A stretch of 11,397 nt of DNA from an uncultured Clostridia bacterium (GTDB taxonomy: Bacteria; Bacillota_A; Clostridia; Christensenellales; CAG-138). The position numbers were made by a program, and so were the translations under genes. The stretch lies in NCBI GenBank assembly GCA_947302865.1, contig CAMYWS010000023.1:1-11397 (forward strand). The letters are read 5' to 3'. This document shows positions 1 through 5,903 of this stretch, piece by piece (within the stretch, counting starts at the first letter, position 1; every line of letters starts with the position of its first letter). Below the pieces are notes generated by a model, which was not told where the DNA came from, did not search any database, and worked only from the letters and a program-made list of their open reading frames with translations.

Positions 1-191
1 CAATCAAACAAATCACGGATTTTCTCGCGCGTTTCGATGACGGCAAGCCCCGCTTCCTGAGCTTTCTGATAGCTTCCGCGACCGACATTTGCGCAGTCTT
101 CGTCGAGAAAACGCTTCATCGCGTCCGAAACGCCTTTTGCTTTCGGAAAACTTGTCGCCGCGTTGTCTAAATATAGTATCTTTGTAAACAT
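1..191 (-). CDS. Cysteine desulfurase-family PLP enzyme (5' part only)
   Basis: This gene runs off the left edge; only the first 63 codons are present. The N-terminus reads ILYLDNAATSFPK at residues 5-17, the DNAAT signature of class V aminotransferase-fold cysteine desulfurases, followed by NVGRGSY near residues 37-43 and an ETREKI helix near 54-59. Such enzymes use pyridoxal phosphate to take sulfur (or selenium from selenocysteine) from the amino acid and hold it as a persulfide. The NxGRG pattern suits the subfamily often found near selenium-metabolism genes rather than the IscS/NifS housekeeping type. The catalytic cysteine and PLP lysine lie outside the window, so activity cannot be judged. 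The start has a GAGG site at 198-201, six bases upstream. It is divergent from the yedE operon and shares its promoter region. Confidence 0.88.
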   Translation of the reverse strand, partial: MFTKILYLDNAATSFPKAKGVSDAMKRFLDEDCANVGRGSYQKAQEAGLAVIETREKIRDLFD

Positions 192-203
192 CGTTATCCT
201 CGC

Positions 204-232
204 TTGCAAATAACGCTCATTTGTGTTATTAT
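204..232 (+). promoter_or_regulatory. SigA-type promoter for the yedE operon
   Basis: TTGCAA (204-209), a 17-base spacer and TATTAT (227-232), with an extended -10 TG at 224-225. Transcription would start near 239, about 48 bases before the yedE start. The element mirrors the minus-strand promoter at 228-256. Confidence 0.7.
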
Positions 233-256
233 ATCATCAGATCATTATTCGTGCAA
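228..256 (-). promoter_or_regulatory. SigA-type promoter for the cysteine desulfurase gene
   Basis: On the minus strand TTGCAC (256-251) is followed by a 17-base spacer and a perfect TATAAT (233-228). Transcription would start near 221, giving a leader of about 30 bases. The -10 box overlaps that of the opposite promoter in five of six positions. Confidence 0.75.
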
Positions 257-287
257 GGGAATAACGAAGAATATGGAGGGATAACAG

Positions 288-1379
288 ATGGAAAAAGAAG
301 GCAAAGGGTTCATCGGTTTTCTGAAACACCACTGGCTTGTGATCCTGACCGGCGTCGTAACAGGCGCTGCGGCGGTCGTTCTGTCGGCGTTCGGCAATCC
401 GAAAAACATGGGGTTCTGCATCGCATGCTTTGAACGCGATATCGCAGGCACATTGAAATTCCATACGGCGGATGTGGTTCAGTATTTCCGTCCGGAGATC
501 GTCGGTCTGGTGCTCGGTGCTATGGGCATATCGATGATCACAAAAGAATGGAAACCGCAGGGCGGTTCCTCGCCGTTCACGAGATTTGTGCTCGGTATGC
601 TTGTGATGATCGGTGCGCTCGTATTCCTCGGATGCCCGCTGCGCATGGTCATCCGCATCGGCGGCGGCGACTTGAATGCGGTCGTCGGACTGCTCGGCTT
701 TATTGCCGGTATCGTGATCGGTACAGTCCCGCTGCGTTTCGGTTTCTCGCTGAACCGCGCCTATAAGCAAAAGACGACGGAAGCGCTGATCTTCCCGGTC
801 TTACTGGCCGTTCTGTTTGTGCTTTCGCTGACGACTGCGCTGTTCGTAAAGAGTGAAAAAGGTCCCGGGAGTCAGCATGCTCCATGGATCGCGTCGCTGC
901 TCATTGCGATTGTCGTCGGCGCGTTGTGCCAGCGTTCCCGTCTCTGCATGGCGGGAAGCGTCCGCGACGTGGTTCTGTTTAAAGATTTTCATCTTGTATA
1001 TGGCTTCATTGCGATCATTGTTACGGTCCTGATCGGCAATCTGATTCGCGGTAACGGCGCATTGAAATTCAGTTTTGAAGAGCAGCCGATCGCGCATACC
1101 GAATGGCTCTATAATTTCCTGGGCATGGCGCTCGTCGGATGGGGAAGCGTTCTGCTCGGCGGTTGTCCGCTGCGTCAGCTTATACTTGCCGGCGAGGGAA
1201 ACAGCGATTCCGCCGTCACGGTGTTCGGTTTCATGGCCGGTGCGGCGATCTCTCATAATTTCGGTCTTGCGTCCAGCGGCGACGGGATCGGGAAAGGTCC
1301 CGTCCTTTGGGTGCTGATCGCGGGATTCGTATTCCTTGCGCTGCTGTCCGTTCTGAACAGCCGCAAACAGAAAGCATAA
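288..1379 (+). CDS. yedE: YedE/YeeE-family selenium or sulfur transporter
   Basis: A polytopic inner-membrane protein of 363 residues, with roughly nine or ten hydrophobic segments starting near residues 15-34, 70-84, 98-115, 130-148 and 166-187. It carries the hallmarks of the YeeE/YedE family: a cysteine pair in NMGFCIACF (C44, C47) and two GCPLR motifs (C116 and C293), plus CQRSRLCMAGS (C214, C220). In the thiosulfate transporter YeeE (TsuA), membrane cysteines pass the substrate across by transient interaction. The subgroup beside TusA-like and DUF3343 genes is regarded as a putative selenium transporter, but the sequence alone cannot separate selenium from sulfur cargo. The ATG at 288 follows GGAGGG (275-280) at seven bases. 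It is the first gene of a three-gene operon, ending ten bases before the next start. Confidence 0.9.
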   Translation: MEKEGKGFIGFLKHHWLVILTGVVTGAAAVVLSAFGNPKNMGFCIACFERDIAGTLKFHTADVVQYFRPEIVGLVLGAMGISMITKEWKPQGGSSPFTRFVLGMLVMIGALVFLGCPLRMVIRIGGGDLNAVVGLLGFIAGIVIGTVPLRFGFSLNRAYKQKTTEALIFPVLLAVLFVLSLTTALFVKSEKGPGSQHAPWIASLLIAIVVGALCQRSRLCMAGSVRDVVLFKDFHLVYGFIAIIVTVLIGNLIRGNGALKFSFEEQPIAHTEWLYNFLGMALVGWGSVLLGGCPLRQLILAGEGNSDSAVTVFGFMAGAAISHNFGLASSGDGIGKGPVLWVLIAGFVFLALLSVLNSRKQKA

Positions 1380-1389
1380 GGAGGATCAT

Positions 1390-1593
1390 ATGGTAGATGC
1401 AAGAGGTTTGAGCTGCCCGATGCCGGTGCTGATGGTGCAGCGTGAAGTAAAAAAGAATCAGCCTAAGGCGATCGAAGTCATGGTCGATAACATGACAGCC
1501 GTCGGAAATATCACGCGGTTTGCCGCTTCGCAGCATTACACGGTCAAGGTCGATGAAGTCGACGGCGAATACAAAATGACGCTGACAAAATGA
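1390..1593 (+). CDS. TusA/SirA-like sulfur (selenium) carrier protein
   Basis: A 67-residue protein that is one TusA fold. It opens with DARGLSCPMPVL (residues 3-14), whose CPxP motif supplies the persulfide-carrying C9. TusA-family proteins accept sulfane sulfur from a cysteine desulfurase and hand it to acceptors. In selenium clusters the related YedF carries the same domain fused to a DsrE-like domain; that second domain is absent here. A strong GGAGG at 1380-1384 lies five bases before the ATG and directly abuts the yedE stop. The stop overlaps the next gene's start as ATGA (1590-1593), so translation of the two carriers is probably coupled. Confidence 0.9.
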   Translation: MVDARGLSCPMPVLMVQREVKKNQPKAIEVMVDNMTAVGNITRFAASQHYTVKVDEVDGEYKMTLTK

Positions 1594-1826
1594 ACTATAT
1601 TGCAACGTTCTACACGCATGCCGCAGCGCTGATGACGAACCGTACGCTTAACAGAATAGGGATACAGTCACGCCTCGGTCCCGTGCCGAGAGCTCTGTCC
1701 TCGAGCTGCGGCACGTGTGTCATGTACGCATCCGACGATCCGCATCTCAAGGATATGGATCGCGACGTCGAAGGCGTGTACGCAGTAGCACAGGGACATT
1801 ACAAAGAACTCCTGAAAAACGAATGA
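1590..1826 (+). CDS. DUF3343 putative Se/S carrier-like protein
   Basis: A small soluble protein of 78 residues matching the DUF3343 family, described as a putative selenium/sulfur carrier. The match rests on an N-terminal beta strand (YIATFYTH), a basic central stretch and the family signature PRALSSSCGTC at residues 33-43, giving a CxxC pair (C40, C43). No enzymatic role is established; carriage of a thiol-bound sulfur or selenium atom is inferred from the CxxC and from gene context. It has no Shine-Dalgarno of its own and starts within the stop of the TusA-like gene, so it depends on coupling. It ends the operon, six bases before a terminator hairpin. Confidence 0.85.
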   Translation: MNYIATFYTHAAALMTNRTLNRIGIQSRLGPVPRALSSSCGTCVMYASDDPHLKDMDRDVEGVYAVAQGHYKELLKNE

Positions 1827-1831
1827 CCGAA

Positions 1832-1858
1832 GGGGAGCGGTAAGTACCGCTCCTCTTT
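1832..1858 (+). terminator. Terminator of the yedE operon
   Basis: An 11-pair stem with one G-U pair (1832-1842 with 1845-1855) and a tiny AG loop, probably opening to six bases. A short run, TCTTT, follows. The T-tract is weak, but the position right after the last gene fits. Confidence 0.6.
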
Positions 1859-1869
1859 CATACTTTGTA

Positions 1870-1898
1870 TTGCAAGAACGACAAAACCGTGGTAGAAT
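1870..1898 (+). promoter_or_regulatory. SigA-type promoter for murI
   Basis: TTGCAA (1870-1875), a 17-base spacer and TAGAAT (1893-1898) with TGG directly before the -10 box, an extended -10. The predicted transcript begins near 1905, about 19 bases before the start codon. Confidence 0.7.
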
Positions 1899-1923
1899 AT
1901 CAAAAAATATAATGTGAGGCACT

Positions 1924-2724
1924 ATGAACACTTTCAAAAGGATCGGCGTATTTGACAGCGGTCTCGGCGGATTGACCGTCCTTGACGCGATCTGTTCCGC
2001 AAATAAGGGCTTATCTATCGTGTATTTCGGCGATACGGCACGCGTTCCGTACGGTTCGCGTACGTCCGAAACGATCATACGCTACGCCGAACAGGACGTC
2101 CGCTTCCTTCTTTCGAAAGGCGTGGAAGCGATCGTCGTCGCGTGCGGCACCGTCAGCGCGATCGCGCTTACGGAACTGAAGAAAAAGTTCCCGATCCCGA
2201 TCGTCGGCGTCATTGAACCGGCGTGCGACGCGGCGGCAAAGCTCACGAAAAGCAATCACATCTGTGTGATCGGTACGGAAGCGACCGTGCACAGTCAGGC
2301 ATATTCCGATTACATCAATCAGAAATATCCGCACCTCAACGTCTCGGGCATCGGGTGTCCGCTGTTCGTTCCGCTGATCGAGAACGGGTTCCGCGAAGAT
2401 GATCCGATCACGAAAATGACTGTAGAACGGTATCTTTCGCCGATCCGCAACACGGACATCGATACGCTGATCCTCGGCTGTACGCATTATCCGTTCCTGT
2501 CCAACGTGATCCGGGATACGCTCCCGGACGTACAGCTCGTCAATATCGGCGTAGCGCTTTCCGAAGTCGTCGCTGAGACCATTTCGCTCCCGAACAACAT
2601 TTCCGACAATTTTGTCGAATACTGTTTCAGCGATCGTGAGACGGGATTCAAACGGTTTGATACCGAACATCTCAAAAACCTGCCGAACGGCCCGATCAAA
2701 TCTGTCAACATCGAATCTTTCTGA
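1924..2724 (+). CDS. murI: Glutamate racemase
   Basis: Interconverts L- and D-glutamate in the cytoplasm to supply D-glutamate for peptidoglycan. The 266-residue length is normal for the family. Family motifs are all present: GVFDSGLGGLTVL (8-20) with D11 and S12, YFGDTARVPYGSRT (34-47), the first catalytic cysteine C74 in VACGTVSA, GTEATVHSQAY (117-127), and the second half-site LGCTHYPF with C186 and H188. Both catalytic cysteines are therefore retained. One oddity is glycine at position 75, where most racemases have asparagine in a CNT motif. GTGAGG (1914-1919) lies four bases before the ATG. It stands as a single gene between its own promoter and a strong terminator. Confidence 0.93.
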   Translation: MNTFKRIGVFDSGLGGLTVLDAICSANKGLSIVYFGDTARVPYGSRTSETIIRYAEQDVRFLLSKGVEAIVVACGTVSAIALTELKKKFPIPIVGVIEPACDAAAKLTKSNHICVIGTEATVHSQAYSDYINQKYPHLNVSGIGCPLFVPLIENGFREDDPITKMTVERYLSPIRNTDIDTLILGCTHYPFLSNVIRDTLPDVQLVNIGVALSEVVAETISLPNNISDNFVEYCFSDRETGFKRFDTEHLKNLPNGPIKSVNIESF

Positions 2725-2751
2725 CATAGAAACCGAATACCCCCATATGCT
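2724..2751 (+). promoter_or_regulatory. Possible SigE-like promoter for spoIIID
   Basis: ACATAGA (2724-2730) resembles the SigE -35 (ATA core), and 13 bases later CATATGCT (2744-2751) shares the CATA start and final T of the SigE -10 consensus CATACAnT. The match is partial. An alternative SigA reading, CTGACA with a 19-base spacer to TATGCT, is also imperfect. In B. subtilis spoIIID is transcribed by SigE, which favours the first reading. Confidence 0.35.
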
Positions 2752-2779
2752 TTACCAATAAGCAAATGGGGGTATTTTT
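2736..2779 (+). terminator. Strong intrinsic terminator of murI
   Basis: An 11-base perfect stem (AATACCCCCAT at 2736-2746, ATGGGGGTATT at 2766-2776) with a 19-base loop, which can add a TGC/GCA pairing, followed by a T run to 2779. It begins 11 bases after the murI stop. Its 3' arm contains the GGGGG that may act as Shine-Dalgarno for spoIIID. Confidence 0.88.
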
Positions 2780-2780
2780 C

Positions 2781-3059
2781 TTGAACTGGTTCGAAGTCCG
2801 CGTCTGCGAGGAAGCGTCCTACATCATCGAACACAAGGCGACCGTCAGAGACGCCGCAAAAGCGCTTTGCATCGGAAAAAGTACGATCCATAAGGATGTG
2901 ACCGAACGGCTCAGAACGATCCATCCGGGGCTTTACAGAAGCGTCAGAGAGGTTCTGAATACGAACAAAGCGGAGCGGCATTTGCGCGGGGGGAAGGCCA
3001 CGCACGACAAATACGCAAATATGCGTCAATGTGCCGGCGACGTGACCGCCGACAGATAG
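2781..3059 (+). CDS. spoIIID: Sporulation transcriptional regulator SpoIIID
   Basis: A small DNA-binding regulator of mother-cell genes during sporulation. The helix-turn-helix core TVRDAAKALCIGKSTIHKDV matches the SpoIIID pattern TVR..AK..GVSKSTVHKD, and the later ERHLRGGKAT is the family's C-terminal basic motif. I chose TTG at 2781 (92 residues, against 93 in B. subtilis) because it places the N-terminus level with known SpoIIID and lies eight bases after GGGGG (2768-2772). The in-frame ATG at 2766 would add five residues but sits inside the terminator stem with no ribosome site. The last 34 bases overlap the 3' end of comF on the other strand. Confidence 0.85.
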   Translation: MNWFEVRVCEEASYIIEHKATVRDAAKALCIGKSTIHKDVTERLRTIHPGLYRSVREVLNTNKAERHLRGGKATHDKYANMRQCAGDVTADR

Positions 3060-3685
3060 ACCTTCGAAGCGCCTGCCTGCTTCAGAACTTTTGCGCACTC
3101 ATAGACGGTTGCTCCGGTCGTAAATACGTCATCGACCAGAACGATCCGCAAGCCCTTTACGCGGGCATCGCAGCAAAAGCTTCCGCGTATGTTCCTTCTG
3201 CGTACGGCAGGATCCTTGATTGATTTCTGTTCGGCGCTGTTTCTTGTTTTGAACAACAGGCGGGTGGAGTATGGGATCTGCAAGGCGCTGCTCAGATACG
3301 CCGCCAGAAGCTCAGTATGGTTAAAGCCGCGGAGCCATCTGCGGATCGGATGCATCGGAACAGGAACGAGGATATCGGCATGCCATTCCTGCGGCGCCGA
3401 AAGGTACTGTGCAAAGAACCTCGCATATTCCTTTTGCCCGCTTTTCTTGAACCGCATGACAGCCGCGCTGACTTCTTCGCTGTATTGCAGACCTACGGTA
3501 ATGCCGTCAAGCGGCGCAAGGCAGGTGGGATTCGGACAGAATTTCAGCTTTGCCCTGCAGTCGTCGCAAAGCCCGTCCTCGCCGATCACATCCTCTTCGT
3601 CGCACAGATAGCATTGATACGGTCCGGGCATCAGCGCGTCCGCAAACAGTCTGAGCCGTTCCTTATTTCGTTCCGATCGCGTCAT
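3026..3685 (-). CDS. comF: ComF-family phosphoribosyltransferase-like protein
   Basis: A 219-residue member of the ComF family, which is linked to DNA uptake in competent bacteria and occurs widely in bacteria with no known competence. The N-terminus has a four-cysteine zinc site (C25, C28, C40, C43) plus a second pair (C50, C55). The C-terminus is a type I phosphoribosyltransferase domain with the PRPP-binding loop VLVDDVFTTGAT (182-193) and the ComF signature RGFNHTELLA (119-128). The ATG at 3685 overlaps the last 23 bases of recD2, implying coupled translation; GAAGGAA upstream is rather distant. An internal Met at residue 19 would also precede the zinc site, so the start is not certain. 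recD2-comF adjacency fits a DNA-metabolism operon. Confidence 0.9.
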   Translation of the reverse strand: MTRSERNKERLRLFADALMPGPYQCYLCDEEDVIGEDGLCDDCRAKLKFCPNPTCLAPLDGITVGLQYSEEVSAAVMRFKKSGQKEYARFFAQYLSAPQEWHADILVPVPMHPIRRWLRGFNHTELLAAYLSSALQIPYSTRLLFKTRNSAEQKSIKDPAVRRRNIRGSFCCDARVKGLRIVLVDDVFTTGATVYECAKVLKQAGASKVYLSAVTSPAH

Positions 3686-5867
3686 ATTCCGTCAACCGTT
3701 CCTTCAATCCCGTATTTCGTTCGCCGCGATATGCGTTTTTGACCATCCGTGCGACAGTATCGCTTCTTCCGATCCCGTAGACCATTCTTTTTGCTCTTGT
3801 GACGGCAGTATATAAAAGGTTCCGCGTCAAAAGCGGCATGGGTCCGCCCGCGAGCGGAAGCAAGACCGTCTGAAACTCCGAACCCTGGCTCTTATGGATC
3901 GTGATGCAGTATGCGAGGTCGACCTCTTCCAACTGTGCAAACGCGTATTCCGCGATGCGCCCGTCGTCAAACGCGATGACCGCGATCCTTTCGTGCGTGT
4001 CGAGACGAAGCACTGTGCCGAGATCGCCGTTGAATACGCCTGCTCCTTCCTCGAAGCTGCCTGCGCGAAGCGATTTCCGCCATTCGATCTTGTAATTGTT
4101 CCGGATCTGCATGATCTTGTCGCCTTCCCGGAACAGCGTATTGCCGCACGTATGCTCCGTTTTGAACGGAGACGGCGGATTGCAAACGCTCTGCAGAAGA
4201 GTGTTCAGCTCGATCACGCCGAGCGGGCCGGATTTCATCGGCACGAGCACCTGAATATCCATCAGCGGATCGCTCGTTCCGAGCCGCGCGGACTCTGTTC
4301 GGATCAGTTCGATCAGGCGTGAACGGATCCGGTCCGGGTTCATGATCTCTTCAAATACAAAATCGGAATCGTGATCTGTAAGGACCGGCATTCTGCCGCT
4401 GTTGATCAGATGCGCGTTGCGGACGATATTGGAACGCTGCGCCTGCCGGAAGATCTCCGTCAGGCGATAATACGGCAGGACACCCGAAGCAAGCGCGTCT
4501 GAAAATACATTTCCGCATCCGACGGGCGGAAGCTGATCGCGATCTCCGACCAGTACGAGACGCATACCTTTTGTGAACGCCTGCAGAAGCGCATACATCA
4601 AAGGCGCGTCGACCATTGACATTTCATCGACGATGATCATATCGGCGGTCAGCGGATTGTCACGATTGCGCTGGAACCCTTCGCCGGGAATGTATTCCAG
4701 CAATCGATGGATCGTTCTTGCTTCGTTTCCGGTCGCTTCCGTCATACGCTTCGCCGCGCGTCCGGTCGGCGCAGCAAGCTCGACCGCATATCCTTTCTCC
4801 TGCATCAAATCGATGATGCAGCGGATGATCGTCGTTTTTCCGGTACCGGGACCGCCCGTAATGATCGAAACGCCGTTGGAAAGCGCAAGGAATACCGCCT
4901 GCTGCTGCTCGCCGGAAAGCTCCATGCCGACACGTTTCTGCCAATGTCCGAGATCCCACGTTTCCGCAATAGGCGGCACATTCATCTGCAGTAGTTTTTT
5001 TGCCGTATAATCTTCGTATTTGCAAAGATAGGGGAGATAGACCGCATCTTTGTCGCCGACTTCGCAGCGTGTGAGATCGCTTCCGCTTTCCATCCATTCG
5101 ATCGTTTCCTCGATCCGTTCCTGGGAAGCGCCGAGCAGTTCGGAAGCGCGTCTTACGAGCTCATCATACACGAGAAACATGTCGCCGTGCTCATCGCGCG
5201 CCTGCTGCAGGCAGTACCGGATCCCCGCCATCAGCCGTGCAAGCGAATCCTGTTCGAAACCCGCGACGTGCGTCGCGATCCGGTCGGCAGTCAAAAATCC
5301 GATGCCGTCGATATCCTCGATCAACTGATACGGGTTTTCCTGCACCTTTGCAAGACACAGCTCACCGTACGTCTGCATCATTTTATACGCCTGTCCTACA
5401 GTGACACCGTATGGTTCAAGGCTGAGCAGAACGTCGCGAAGGAGCTTTTTTTCACGGAACGAGTCCGAGATCATCTTCGCTTTCTTGACGCCGATCCCGG
5501 GGACCTCAATGAGCCGTTCCGGTTCCTTTTCCAGCACCTCAAGCGTTTCCATCCCGAACGTCGACACGATCGCCCTTGCCATTGTCGGACCTACGCCGCG
5601 AACGACGCCGCTTTCGAGATATTTGATGATCGCCGTATTGCTTGACGGCGCTTTCCGCTCGTAGGAATCCACCTTGAACTGCGTACCGAATTTCGGATGA
5701 TATGTCTGCTCGCCCAAAAGGCACACGGTATCGCCGGCGTTGATCAGCGGAAGCGTTCCGACGCAGGTCATCGTCGTCTTTTCGTCGTCGGACAACAGCG
5801 ACATGACCGTATACCCGTTCGCCGCATTCCGGTAGATGATGGATTGTACCGTTCCGTTCAGTTCCAT
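3663..5867 (-). CDS. recD2: RecD2-type ATP-dependent DNA helicase
   Basis: A superfamily 1B 5'-3' helicase of 734 residues that works without RecBC and is linked to repair and replication-fork stability. The N-terminal OB-like region begins ELNGTVQSIIYRN, followed by helix-hairpin-helix segments (GVVRGVGPTMA at 87-97, VPGIGVKKA at 122-130, DIDGIGFLTADRIA at 185-198). The motor core has Walker A GGPGTGKTT (338-346), Walker B IIVDEMSMVD (411-420), GDRDQLPPVG (441-450), TEIFRQ (470-475), TIHKSQGSEF (656-665) and YTAVTRAK (686-693). All helicase motifs look intact. I chose the ATG at 5867 because family members start at this ELxGTV motif; the upstream in-frame ATG at 5897 would encode a hairpin-derived extension and has its GGA only one base away. 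Confidence 0.93.
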   Translation of the reverse strand: MELNGTVQSIIYRNAANGYTVMSLLSDDEKTTMTCVGTLPLINAGDTVCLLGEQTYHPKFGTQFKVDSYERKAPSSNTAIIKYLESGVVRGVGPTMARAIVSTFGMETLEVLEKEPERLIEVPGIGVKKAKMISDSFREKKLLRDVLLSLEPYGVTVGQAYKMMQTYGELCLAKVQENPYQLIEDIDGIGFLTADRIATHVAGFEQDSLARLMAGIRYCLQQARDEHGDMFLVYDELVRRASELLGASQERIEETIEWMESGSDLTRCEVGDKDAVYLPYLCKYEDYTAKKLLQMNVPPIAETWDLGHWQKRVGMELSGEQQQAVFLALSNGVSIITGGPGTGKTTIIRCIIDLMQEKGYAVELAAPTGRAAKRMTEATGNEARTIHRLLEYIPGEGFQRNRDNPLTADMIIVDEMSMVDAPLMYALLQAFTKGMRLVLVGDRDQLPPVGCGNVFSDALASGVLPYYRLTEIFRQAQRSNIVRNAHLINSGRMPVLTDHDSDFVFEEIMNPDRIRSRLIELIRTESARLGTSDPLMDIQVLVPMKSGPLGVIELNTLLQSVCNPPSPFKTEHTCGNTLFREGDKIMQIRNNYKIEWRKSLRAGSFEEGAGVFNGDLGTVLRLDTHERIAVIAFDDGRIAEYAFAQLEEVDLAYCITIHKSQGSEFQTVLLPLAGGPMPLLTRNLLYTAVTRAKRMVYGIGRSDTVARMVKNAYRGERNTGLKERLTEYDAIGTK

Positions 5868-5870
5868 TGC

Positions 5871-5895
5871 AAAAAGCCCCCGGCAAGCCGGAGGC
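5871..5895 (-). terminator. Terminator-like hairpin between glyQS and recD2
   Basis: On the minus strand GCCTCCGGC (5895-5887), TT, then GCCGGGGGC (5884-5876), a nine-pair GC-rich stem with one G-U pair, followed by five Ts (5875-5871). It starts nine bases after the glyQS stop. The GGGGG in its 3' arm lies nine bases before the recD2 ATG. I see no separate recD2 promoter, so it may be a partial terminator. Confidence 0.75.
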
Positions 5896-5903
5896 ATATC
5901 CTT

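Noticed and set aside
2766..2780. ATG at 2766 as the spoIIID start
   Set aside because: It lies within the 3' arm of the murI terminator, has no Shine-Dalgarno and adds residues not seen in SpoIIID. TTG at 2781 fits better, though this is not proven.
2999..3025. Short ACGCA/TGCGT hairpin as the comF terminator
   Set aside because: The stem is five bases and the following T run on the minus strand is only three; it is also inside spoIIID coding sequence.
5868..5897. ATG at 5897 as the recD2 start
   Set aside because: Its AAAGGA is one base from the ATG, which is too close, and the ten added residues are encoded by the terminator hairpin. The family start motif begins at 5867.
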